The notes beneath the pieces are model-generated. The model did not search any database. It saw nothing but the letters and a program-made list of their open reading frames with translations, and had not been told where the DNA came from. Positions 10,848-22,400 of a stretch of 64,000 bases of DNA are shown here, piece by piece. The stretch lies in contig NC_092672.1 of NCBI RefSeq assembly GCF_964355755.1, forward strand, positions 5,642,001 through 5,706,000, in the 5' to 3' direction. The number at the start of each line of letters is the position of its first letter. Positions within the stretch are counted from its first letter, which is position 1. The stretch is from Antedon mediterranea. Its lineage: Eukaryota > Echinodermata > Crinoidea > Comatulida > Antedonidae. The position numbers and the translations under genes are program-made.

Positions 10848-12724
10848 CTAAGGATTACCAGCAATTAGCCTATCCTTTGGACAGTTAGGTGACAAAAGAG
10901 CTGTTTCAAGTTTGGCCCAGAACAATGCTTGTCTCTCTGGATGTTCTTCCCATTCGATATAAGTTGTAGTGGTCAATATCTTGTGTAAGAGTATCGGCAT
11001 TTCTTTGGGTGACACCTTCTCGATTAGTACCACGACCAATATATCTTCATGGCTGTCGAACATACGCATGCGCGTCATTTCTAGCTCGAAGTTGCACCAC
11101 TCACTTTTGGCAAAATGTTTGGAGACAACTAGCAAAACCTTGCGACTGAATTTAACGGCATTTGCGATGTTCGTAGCAATGGCTTCTCCTGGAATAAAGT
11201 CCCGATAGTCAACGCATAGTTTAAAATTTCGCTGCACCTCCAATGACGGCTGTAAGGTTTTCAGAACCCATTGTTGGTCGTTGCTGTTGTAACAGACAAA
11301 CACGTCATATCGAATGTCTTCTCCGTTGATAGGAGGAGGTCCTTGAGTGCAAAGTTGTTGATATTGCTTACGAAGGCGTCTTCGTTGATTCCAGTACCTA
11401 TATCGAAATAACATTTGTGATTTTTTTTTCAACAATTTACAAAAGATGAGTCCTTTATCTTGAGCGTTATATTTAGGACGGTACATCGACTAGAAAATTG
11501 TGGATAAAATAAATTTAATTATGGAAGATCAAACTTCAAATACTTAAAGTAGTCGACACAAAACAGTGGATACTTTTTTAATTCGTTCTATTTTTTCATA
11601 ACCTAAATTGGTTTTAGGCCTAAAAGGAATAAGAGATTTAAGGTTTATGAATACAATTAACCTCACCTTATATTAAATCTGTAGCGGTAAAGAAGTAGGC
11701 AACATATTGTAATAGCAAGCCCAGCTGAAGCAAAAGGAATTGTAATTCTTAAGATATCCAGCTTGCTGCAGTGTAGTTTATCGGGGTCAAAATCCAATAT
11801 TTTCTTTCTATAAGGTGTGCTACAATTTGTATGGCTAATGTCTTGAATTTTAACATTCGTTGTCCCAATCCATTTCCTAAACCACACTAAATTGCAGTCA
11901 CAGCTAAATTTATTGTACGCCACATTGAGAAATTGTAATTGAGTCATATTTTGGAGTCCAACATCTTCTTCGATTGTAGTTAACAGGTTGTCATTTAGAG
12001 TCATTCGTTGTAATCCGGATAAGCCTTTAAATGCTTGTGGTGGTATACTGCTAATCTTATTAGACTGTAAATATAAGTATTTAAGAAGTAGTAAATTTTG
12101 GAAAGTGCCGGAGTTTATATATTTGATAGCGTTTTTTGTAAGATCAATTTTGATTAGGTTTTTGCAATGAGTAAATACCTCAGGATGTATTGTGCTTAAT
12201 CCGCAATCTGGTAGTTGCAATTCTAATAAAGAAAAGAGATCATCAAACCAAGGCAGGAGTTTACCCAAGTAGCCGTTTTTTGCCATACTTAAAAATGTCA
12301 ATTTATGCAAGCCACGAAATGCATTGATTTCAACTTTGTTATACTTTAATCTGTTGGTAGTAAGATTTAAACTGTGTAGAATTGTAAAATTCCTAAAATA
12401 ATTGTTCTCCAATGACGAAATACGATTGTTTGACAAGATGTAAAACTTAGCATCAGTTGGAACTTTATCTTGTAGTGGAAGCGATGTCAATTGTTTGTCT
12501 GAACAATCCACGTTGTGACTGTAGCGGTATTCCGTTTCTGTTTTACAATATAAGCATTCACATTTCTCGGGACATCTAATATCTGATGGAATTCGACCAC
12601 CATTAGGGTTGATGACACAGCACGTTACATTACCGTCGGATGTAAATGTACAGTTGGTGGGAACCGTGTAAAGCTCAGAATGAGCAGTTGCCAAAACAAC
12701 GAAGAGTATCATATAGCGCAACAT
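10848..12724 (-). CDS. Short Toll-like receptor, intact copy B (two exons)
   Basis: Exon 1 is 12724-11667 and exon 2 is 11397-10848 after CGATATAG; together 535 aa. The reading frame extends upstream to an ATG at 12802, but the signal peptide (MLRYMILFVVLATAHS) starts at 12724. LRRNT has CPEKCECLYC. About seven LRRs, LRRCT (CDCNLVWFRKW), a membrane segment and a TIR domain follow. The TIR has YDVFVCYN, RDFIPGE and ALFW and is almost identical to copy A. From the last LRR through LRRCT the protein also nearly equals copy A, while its N-terminal half is clearly different, which points to gene conversion. No lesions are seen. Confidence 0.9.
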
Positions 12725-12802
12725 AACCATATAACCATACGAAAAAAAATGTAATAAACGAGAAAACATACGCACAACAGTAATAACTGATGATGAATAC
12801 AT

Positions 12803-13559
12803 GATAAGGAAGTTAATGTTGGAATTTATGAGTTAATGTTGGTTTGTAAATTGTTCATGAATCACTTCACAATCAAGATCGCAATAAGGAAGTTTACAAT
12901 TTCACAATTTTCAAGGAGAAAATTATTATCAGGGAAAATCAGTAGTAAAATGATAACATCATAGCTGATTATAGGCCTGCTGTAACCGATAAGTCTGTAT
13001 TTATTGTATTTTTTATGTTAGTCCACCAGGCAGTCGGCGTTTCGATTTTTGTCTGAAAATACGAACTCATGTTTTATACGTATGAAGCGCCATATGTGTC
13101 AAAATATTTATATTTTTACTAATTTCAGTCTAGAATCCAGACTAGCGATGCATCAACAATTATTACTATTTCCTGTCTTTATTAACAATTTACAGTATAT
13201 CTCAGTTGGTATTGTACCTCCCTTATTTCCGCCTTAAGGGTAGAAAAAGTTCACAAACATTTATGCAACTTACTTTTATACTTGGTTCAAAATGGAGTAT
13301 TGTTAGTAATTTTATCCCGCATATGATACCTAATTCTGACGTGCCCTTAAATACATGATTTCCTTCTCTTGACAATTTTAAGATCAAACAAAACAACACA
13401 TTCATGAGCGTCTCAAAACTAGGCCTATATGGTAAATTCAATGTTTGTTATGGCCGAGACTTTTTACAGAATGTTTTTTATTACATTTAAAAAACTAAAA
13501 ACGTAACATATCCCCGTGTTAATAACGCATCAGTGTCCACAATTTCTATCTCTAAACTA
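12803..13559. other. Intergenic, no gene seen
   Basis: Spacer between copy B's start and the 3' end of copy C. It is AT-rich with only short unsupported open frames and no strong repeat. Confidence 0.5.
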
Positions 13560-13682
13560 ACAAGGCTATATACATGGCTGCAGTCGCGTGCGCAAATTTT
13601 AATTTGTGTTTACCGACCAACCGACCGACCGACCGTTCAACCGACATAGTGAGATGTAGAGTGGCGTTTGCACGCGACTACA
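13560..13682. mobile_element. Short element with AGTCGCGTGC/GCACGCGACT ends, copy 3
   Basis: GGCTGCAGTCGCGTGC, a longer CCGACCAACCGACCGACCGA core, then TTTGCACGCGACTA. It lies about 60 bp past the stop codon of TLR copy C, the same position as the copies downstream of TLR A. Confidence 0.6.
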
Positions 13683-13744
13683 CTTTTACGCTGACTGCAA
13701 CTCTACAAAATGAAATGTAGTCTTTTTTAATCATTATTTTTTCT

Positions 13745-15547
13745 TTAGGGGATACCACCAAGAAGCCTATCCTTTGGACAGTTAGGCGATAAAAGAGCTG
13801 TTTCAAGCTTGGCCCAGAACAATGCTTGTCTCCCTGGATGTTCTTCCCATTCTATATACGTTTTCTTCGTCAATATCTTGTGCAAGAGTATCGGCATGTC
13901 TTTGGGTGACACCTTCTCAATTAGTACAACGACCAAGATATCTTCATGCTTGTCGAACATACGCATGCGCGCCATCTCTAGTTCAAAGTTGCACCACTCA
14001 CTTTTGGCAAAATGTTTGGAGACAACTAACAAAACCTTACGACTGAATTTAACAGCGTTCGCAATGTTTGTAACGATTGCTTCTCCTGGGAGAAAGTCAC
14101 GATAGTCAACGCATAATTTGAAATTTCGCTCCACCTCCAACGATGGCTGTAAAACATCTAGGACCCATTGTATGTCTTTGCTGTTGTAACAGACAAAAAC
14201 GTCATACCGAATATCTTCTCCGTTGATTGGAGGAGGCCCTTGGTTGCAAATTCGCTGGTATTGTTTGCGAAGGCGTCGTTGTTGATTCCAGTACCTTCAT
14301 TGAAATAAATGTATGATTTGTTAATGATTTACAAAATGTGAGCATCGGTTTTATTATCTCTTATATTATACCTATTGAGCAAATTGTGGATAAACTTGAA
14401 CATGTATTAAAATATAACCGATTCCTTTAGTAATTCGTTGATTTTTTTTCTCATAAAATACATTTTTTTTAAACAGGTAAAAAACAATTCATTAATCTCA
14501 CCTTAAATGAAATCTGTAACGGTAAAGAAGCACACCGCATATTGTGATACCAAGCACAGCTGAAGCAGAAGGAATTGTAATTCTTAAGATTCTATCCAAC
14601 TTGCTGCAGTGTAGTTTATTGGGATCAAAATCCAGTATTTTCTTGTATTCTTTACTATCTGGAAATTGTCTACATCCTGTATGGCTGGGCTGATCAATTG
14701 TAACATTCGTTGTCCCAATCCATTTTATAAACCACATTAAATCACAGTCACACATGAATGTATTGTATGCAACATTTAGAATCTGTAATTGAGTCAGATT
14801 TTGAAGTCCCACATCTTCAGTGATTGTAGAGAGGAGGTTGTCATTTATAGACATTCGTTGTAATTTGGATGACCCTTTAAATGCTTGTGGTGCTATACTG
14901 GTAATCTTATTGTTGTTTAGATATAAATATTTAAGATCTGATAAATTATGGAAAGTTCCGGACTGAATATATTTTATAGAGTTTCTTGTAAGATCAACTT
15001 TTATTAGGTTTTTGCAGTAATTAAATACATTAGGATATATTGTGGTTAATCCACATTGCGGTAGAAACAGCATTTCTAAAGACACGAGATCGTCAAACCA
15101 AGGCAGGAGTTTACCCAAATAATCGTTTTTATCCATACTTAAAAATCTCAAATTATACAAGCCACGAAATGCATTAATACCAATGGTGTTGTACTTCAAG
15201 TTGTTGAAAATAAGATTCAAAGTGCGTAGAAATATTAATCCTTTAAAAGAATTGTTCTCCAACGATGAAATACGATTGTATGACATTGTGTAAAACACGA
15301 CATCAGTTGGAATTGTATCTTGTGATGGAAGCGATGTCATTTGATTGTATGAACAATTCACGTTGTGATTGTAGTAGTCTTCCGTTTCTGTTTTACAATA
15401 TAACGAACAGTTACATTTCTCGGGGCATCTAATATCTGCTGGAGTATCATTAGGATCGTAATTGTAGCACGTTAAATTATCCCCAAATGACGTACCGCTG
15501 TACACTGTCTCAAAACCAAGGACAATTATTATCAAACAACGCAACAT
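13745..15547 (-). CDS. Short Toll-like receptor, intact copy C (two exons)
   Basis: Exon 1 is 15547-14502 and exon 2 is 14294-13745, joined in frame to 531 aa with a 207-bp intron. The signal peptide is MLRCLIIIVLGFETVYS. LRRNT has CPEKCNCSLYC with one residue more between the last cysteines than copy A. LRRs, LRRCT (CDCDLMWFIKW) and a membrane segment follow. The TIR keeps YDVFVCYN, RDFLPGE and ALFW but is the most divergent of the intact ones (DIQWVLDVLQ, ILTKKTY). It is intact at both splice sites and both frames. Expected to act as a homo- or heterodimeric surface or endosomal receptor; ligand unknown. Confidence 0.9.
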
Positions 15548-16265
15548 CTTCTTCTTATTAACAATGCAAAATTATTGCAGTGGGAATTCAAAGATTAGAA
15601 AACCCAATCATTCGTTGTAAAATAGGAAAACAGTAAATTCAGGTGTCGAAACAAAACTATATTTGCTTTATTTATCACTTCCGTAAAATAATGTTAACAA
15701 TTTCACCTTGTCTCTAGCACCATTAGCGTTTCAGCATCCTATTTGGAAAATGTGAGAGAAATAAAGACTTGTTCCTTGTGTATTGCTTAGTGTATTAGTA
15801 GCAGAACAAAGAAGCAGAAACTAAAACTAGAAAATAAAAACTGTATTGTTGTTTACATTAAAGTAACAAATCTACTTGATAATAGCTTACATATCTCTTT
15901 ATTATCAAATGAAAGCCTTTATGTCCTAAAAAGGCTTCAAATCGCAAATTCGTGAGCGTCATAAAAGTACGGTATTTATTTTATTTACAAATAAATAACA
16001 CAAACAATAAGAAGTATGCTGGAAAAGGTACAATATATGAAATAGTAAACTTAATAGCAAATGCGTAAATTACGTAATTTCAAAGTTAAATATCATGACG
16101 TTTATACAAAAAAGTTTATAATGTAAATGTATCAACGTTTTAATAAGACATCAGTGTGCACAATTTAAATATTATCTCGAACTAAGATCTACGCTAATCT
16201 TCAAACTACAATTATAACTCTACAAAAATACAACATATGAAAAAGTAGCTTTGTCCATATTGTTT
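15548..16265. other. Spacer between TLR copy C and TLR-psi2
   Basis: Contains a diverged copy of the TLR 3' flank (the ATGTAAATGTATCAACGTTT stretch at about 16122 also occurs at about 4770 and 5421) and the GTGTATTGGTTAGTG-like stretch seen near 4400. No gene is seen. Confidence 0.55.
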
Positions 16266-17841
16266 CTAAGGGTTACCAGCAAGAAGTCTATCCTTTGGAC
16301 AGTTTGGTGACAAAAGAGCTGTTTCAAGCTTGGCCCAGAACAATGCTTGTCTCTCTGGATGTTCTTCCCATTCGATATAAGTTGTAGTGGTCAATATCTT
16401 GTGTAAGAGTATCGGCATTTCTCTTTGGGTGACACCTTCTCAATTAGTACCACGACCAATATATCTTCATGGCTGTCGAACATACGCATGCGCGCCATTT
16501 CTAGCTCGAAGTTGCACCACTCACTTTTGGCAAAATGTTTGGAGACAACTAACAAAACCTTGCGACTGAATTTAACAGCATTTGCAATGTTCGTAGCAAT
16601 TGCTTCTCCTGGAATAAAGTCCCGATAGTCAACGCATAGTTTAAAATTCCGCTGCACCTCCAACGATGGCTGTAAGGTTTTAAGAACCCAGTGTTGGTCG
16701 TTGCTGTTGTAACAGACAAACACGTCATAACGAATGTCTTCTCCGTTGATAGGAGGAGGTCCTTGGTTGCAAATTCGCTTATATTGTTTGCGAAGGTGCC
16801 GTTGTTGATTCCAGTAGTCCAGTACCTTCATTCAAATTTAAAAACATATTTAGAACCGTACATCAACTAGCAAATTGTGGAAAATATAAAATTTATTATT
16901 ATTAAAGACTTAAATTAGTTGTATATAGTACAAATAAATAATACAAAAATGCTTTTGTTAGAATTAAGGTTTATGGATACAATTTATTAATCTCACCTTA
17001 AATGAAATCTGTATCGGTAAAGAAGCACACCGCATATTGTGATAGCAAGCACAGCTGAAGCAGAAGGAATTGTAATTCTTAAGATTCTATCCAACTTGCT
17101 GCAGTGTAGCTTATCGGGGTCAAACTCCAATATGTACTTGTATTCTTTACTATCTCGAAATAGCCTACAGTCTGTATGGTTGACGTCTTCAATTGTTACA
17201 TTCGTTGTCCCAATCCATTTTCTAAACCACACTAAATCACAGTTACACAGATATTTATTGTACGCAACATTGAGAAATTGTAATTGAGTCAGATTTTGGA
17301 GTTCAACATCTTCTTTGATTGTAGTCAGCAGGTTGTTATCTAGAGACATTCCTTGTAATTGCGATAAACCTTTAAATGCCTGTGGTGGTATACTGGTAAT
17401 TTGATTGTTGTCTAGATACAAATATTTAAGAACTGGTAAATTCTGAAATGTTCCGAAATCGATATAATTTATCAAGTTTTGGGTAAGGTCAATTTTAATT
17501 ATTTTTCTGCAATGATTAAATACCTTAGGATATATTTTTCTTAATCCACAATGTCGTATTTGCAGCATTTCTAAAGACACGAGGTCATCGAACCAAGACA
17601 GGAGTTTAGACAAATAACCGTTTTTATCCATCTGTAAAAATCTCAAATTATGCAAGCCACGAAAAGCATCAATATCAATGGTGTTGTACTTCAAGTTGTT
17701 GGAAATAAGATTTAAAGTGTCTAGAAATGTTAATTTCTGGAAAGAATTGTTCTTCAACGATGAAATAAGATTGTATTGTAATTTGTAAAACCCAACATCA
17801 GTTGGAACTGTGTCTTGTGGTGGAAGCGATGTCATTTGTTT
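16266..17841 (-). pseudogene. Short Toll-like receptor, broken copy (TLR-psi2)
   Basis: The LRR exon keeps 17841-16997 but has lost its signal peptide, LRRNT and true start. The coding similarity stops at TSLPPQ and an inverted-repeat element follows. The TIR exon (16825-16266) is 560 nt instead of 550. Eight extra bases (ACTACTGG) form a local duplication just inside the acceptor. Two extra bases (CT) lie at about 16421 in the codons after SPKE, and cut the TIR before the box 3 FW. The three lesions make a functional receptor very unlikely. The LRR to membrane part otherwise stays open and is close to TLR-psi1. Confidence 0.88.
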
Positions 17842-18030
17842 GCGTTTACGTCCTTGCGCTGCGTTATAGTGGGAACCAAACTTAAGACTTAAAGCAAGGA
17901 AGTAGACGCACCGCAAGCGAGTTGACCAATCACAAGTAACAGTTTGGATAATCTATCGCTTGTGATTTATCATATTACTTGTGTTCCGCTAACGTCATTG
18001 CGTTGCGACCTAGTAGGAACCGAGCTTAAA
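17842..18030. repeat. AAGCTTGGTTCCC element that truncates TLR-psi2
   Basis: TTGCGTTTACGTCCTTGCGC, then GTGGGAACCAAACTTAAG and GAGTTGACCAATCACAAG: the same family as 1729-2102. It replaces the 5' end of the receptor exon. Confidence 0.65.
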
Positions 18031-19035
18031 GTAAAATTTAGACATAAATGTAATCGCGGATTCAATACACATCGCCTTGCTTTGTAATTATTGGTGTGTT
18101 TTTTGTTTTTTGTGTCTCTGACACATGATACTATAACGTTCGGTTTAAAAACTTTATGACTTAAAGGTCTAATCTATTTTTTAAATCATTAAAGGAACCT
18201 AATAAAATAGCAACGTTTTATTTAGGCACGTAGAGAATGAGAAGATTACTAAAGGCCTATGATACATATACACGAAAATCAACTATATTATTTATATATT
18301 TATATCCATCACACAATATAGTTATTTAAATTTGTAACGTGTTTCAATACTGTGTAAAATATTGTACAGTGTTAGCATTTTGCACACACCACCATCCACG
18401 GAAATCGTATGTCCAGTATTATATTTTATACCACCCTAATACTATTGTAATAAATACTACTATCTGTATACTATTAGATAAATAGACTTTGAATAGAAAA
18501 AATAGTGTGAAGACAATGACTTTAGTGTGACACGACACGCAAAAGAGAAAAAAGTTAGTAGCACTAATCAAAATAAAATTTCAACTAAATATTACATATA
18601 TAATTGAGTTGTAAAACCAAGAAATACCGTAACAAAATATAAATATAGTTCATACACTAAGTATTTGTATTTAAAGTGTAATTGATTTTAGTCTCAGAAA
18701 GAGAGGATATTTTATTAAGCAATAGTACAAAGTGACTGTAGCACACCAAATTGACAATAATAATGTCTGTCGCTTCATCGGCACACTAAACCTTGTTACT
18801 AAATCAATCAAACCAAAGAGTAATATTCACCTACGAATTTAACTTTAAACTTGAATCTCAACATCCAGTTTATAATCTCCTCCCATTTCTGTAGACAGCT
18901 ACATTTTTTTTTTTGGATGACTAGATGATTAGAATTTCAAGGTTTATATTAACTTTAATTGACAAAAAGGAAAAAGAGCCTACACAGTAAGCATGTATTG
19001 GGAAGATAATAATTAGAATTAATAGTAATTACTCA
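18031..19035. repeat. Duplicated 5' flank of the TLR unit, copy 3
   Basis: Homologous to 2103-3000 and 9894-10790. Its far end is interrupted by the element at 19041-19392 and resumes as GATAATATTAATTAGGTCA right beside the UPB1 3' end. Confidence 0.75.
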
Positions 19036-19040
19036 ATTAC

Positions 19041-19392
19041 TTAAAGATGTATTGTCCCCCAAAATCATGAAAAATAAAGATTTTTAAAATCGGACTTTGA
19101 ATAGGCCATTTTGCAGTTTTAATGAAGTTGTTCACTTCCATAAGAAAAAAAACGGGGGAAAAAATTATTTCACCTATAAAAAGACAAAATAAACAGTTAA
19201 ATTACCCAAAAACTCATTGTCTTCGAGACAATTTGACCATTTTTTCCTTTAAATTACATTTTTCTCAGGTAAATACATTTTTTTCAGACCCAATTTTTTG
19301 TGAGAGTGAATAACTATTATGTGACATTAAAATAACATATTCAACAAAAAACATTTAAAAAATATTTTTTTAGGGGGACAATATATCTTTAA
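19041..19392. mobile_element. TTAA-flanked inverted-repeat element, copy 1
   Basis: The left end TTAAAGATGTATTGTCCCCC is mirrored by the right end GGGGGACAATATATCTTTAA. The TTAA at each outer edge fits a piggyBac-type target preference, which is an inference from the edge only. Internal sequence is AT-rich with no transposase. A related copy starts at 48464 and part of one is at about 58290-58425. Confidence 0.75.
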
Positions 19393-19473
19393 TTAATAAT
19401 TATTAATCCATGATAATATTAATTAGGTCACACCCAATGGCCTTCATGGTAGTCAGTCTGACAATCATATCTT

Positions 19474-22400
19474 CTACTCCTTAACAATAAGGGGTTTGTA
19501 ATCTGGTGATGTGGCCTGTGTTAGTAAGTCAGCATACATATCATGACGTCCAGTCATCTAAACAAAATGGAAGTGCATATATGATATATTATATATTGAA
19601 TAGTACACGTATACAGTAAAGATGACATAGCATATACAGTATGGTATATAGTACACCAGTGACATATTGTATATAGAATAGTACACGTATACAGTAAAGA
19701 TGACATAGCATATACAGTATGGTATATAGTACACCAGTGACATATTGTATATAGAATAGTACACGTATACAGTAAAGATGGCATAGCATATACAGTATGG
19801 TATATAGTACACCAGTGACATATTGTATATAGAATAGTACACGTATACAGTAAAGATGACATAGCATATACAGTATGGTATATAATACACATGCGGTATA
19901 TTGAATATAGAATAGTACACGTATACAGTAAAGATGACATAGCATATACAGTATGGTATATAGTACACCAGTGACATATTGTATATAGAATAGTACACGT
20001 ATACAGTAAAGATGACATAGCATATACAGTATGGTATATAGTACACCAGTGACATATTGTATATAGAATAGTACACGTATACAGTAAAGATGGCATAGCA
20101 TATACAGTATGGTATATAGTACACCAGTGACATATTGTATATAGAATAGTACACGTATACAGTAAAGATGGCATAGCATATACAGTATGGTATATAGTAC
20201 ACCAGTGACATATTGTATATAGAATAGTACACGTATACAGTAAAGATGACATAGCATATACAGTATGGTATATAGTACACCAGTGACATATTGTATATAG
20301 AATAGTACACGTATACAGTAAAGATGACATAGCATATACAGTATGGTATATAATACACATGCGGTATATTGAATATAGAATAGTACACGTATACAGTAAA
20401 GATGACATAGCATATACAGTATGGTATATAGTACACCAGTGACATATTGTATATAGAATAGTACACGTATACAGTAAAGATGGCATAGCATATACAGTAT
20501 GGTATATAGTACACCAGTGACATATTGTATATAGAATAGTACACGTATACAGTAAAGATGGCATAGCATATACAGTATGGTATATAGTACACCAGTGACA
20601 TATTGTATATAGAATAGTACACGTATACAGTAAAGATGACATAGCATATACAGTATGGTATATAGTACACCAGTGACATATTGTATATAGAATAGTACAC
20701 GTATACAGTAAAGATGACATAGCATATACAGTATGGTATATAGTACACCAGTGACATATTGTATATAGAATAGTACACGTATACAGTAAAGATGACATAG
20801 CATATACAGTATGGTATATAATACACATGCGGTATATTGAATATAGAATAGTACACGTATACAGTAAAGATTACATAGCATATACAGTATGGTATATAGT
20901 ACACCAGTGACATATTGTATATAGAATAGTACACGTATACAGTAAAGATGGCATAGCATATACAGTATGGTATATAGTACACCAGTGACATATTGTATAT
21001 AGAATAGTACACGTATACAGTAAAGATGGCATAGCATATACAGTATGGTATATAGTACACCAGTGACATATTGTATATAGAATAGTACACGTATACAGTA
21101 AAGATGACATAGCATATACAGTATACAAATAATGAATGTTTATTAGTGCAATGGTACAAATAATGGCACGAGGTGAATGATGAAAGGTTATATCAACGAG
21201 GCAAAGCCGAGTTGATATAACCTTTCATCATTCACCAAGTGCCATTATTTGTACCATTACACGAATACAAAACATTCATTATTTGTTTTATATAACATCT
21301 AAATAAATTCTAGTTATTTGAATCAAATAAAAGGTAGCCCTACCTAGCCAAAGCTTACTACATTTCATTCACACACATTTGATTAAAAACAGTAACATTT
21401 GGTTTTTAATAATGTTATATTAAATGTTATATTTATATGGATTTCGTAAACACACCTACTTTTGTGTTAATTATGTCAACAAACGACCAAACAATCCTAG
21501 GCCTAGCAAGGCTAAAACGCCTAAGCTAGGCCTAGCCTAATACTAGCATGGCCTAGGCTAGACCTAGTAGCCTCAGTACTAGCTTGGCTGAAAGGCAAAA
21601 CTTCGACAGACAATTGGAACTTATCTAAGCTAATTATGGTTTTTCCAACAATTCGACGTCTTGTAGGGATGTCCCCATTAATTAATCAAAATCCTAAAAA
21701 CGATCTAAAGCTAATTTAAATGCCTTTTTGAATGAAATTAGTACATAATGTCCAAATCGTACACAAATATCTGCTGCTGTTGCATATCTCGCGGTGGTGT
21801 TTACAAATGAAACTCAGACCAGACGACAGGTGGCGCTGTTGTATTTCACAGTACATAGCCATATCATAGGATAATTTGTGTACTAGATTTTTTTTCATCC
21901 GCGAGACGTTTTTTTTTTCGTACACAAAAATGTTTCAAGAAGTACTATTTAACGATCGTTGAATAGTGCGTACTATTGCACGCCATGTGACCCACATTCG
22001 TCCAATCAAATGACAGGAATTTATATAGGTGTTATATAATATGGTATATAATACACATGCGGTATATTGAATATAGAATAGTACACGTATACAGTAAAGA
22101 TGACATAGCATATACAGTATGGTATATAGTACACCAGTGACATATTGTATATAGAATAGTACACGTATACAGTAAAGATGGCATAGCATATACAGTATGG
22201 TATATAGTACACCAGTGACATATTGTATATAGAATAGTACACGTATACAGTAAAGATGGCATAGCATATACAGTATGGTATATAGTACACCAGTGACATA
22301 TTGTATATAGAATAGTACACACATACAGTAAAGATGACATAGCATATACAGTATGGTATATAGTACACCAGTGACATATTGTATATAGAATAGTACACGT

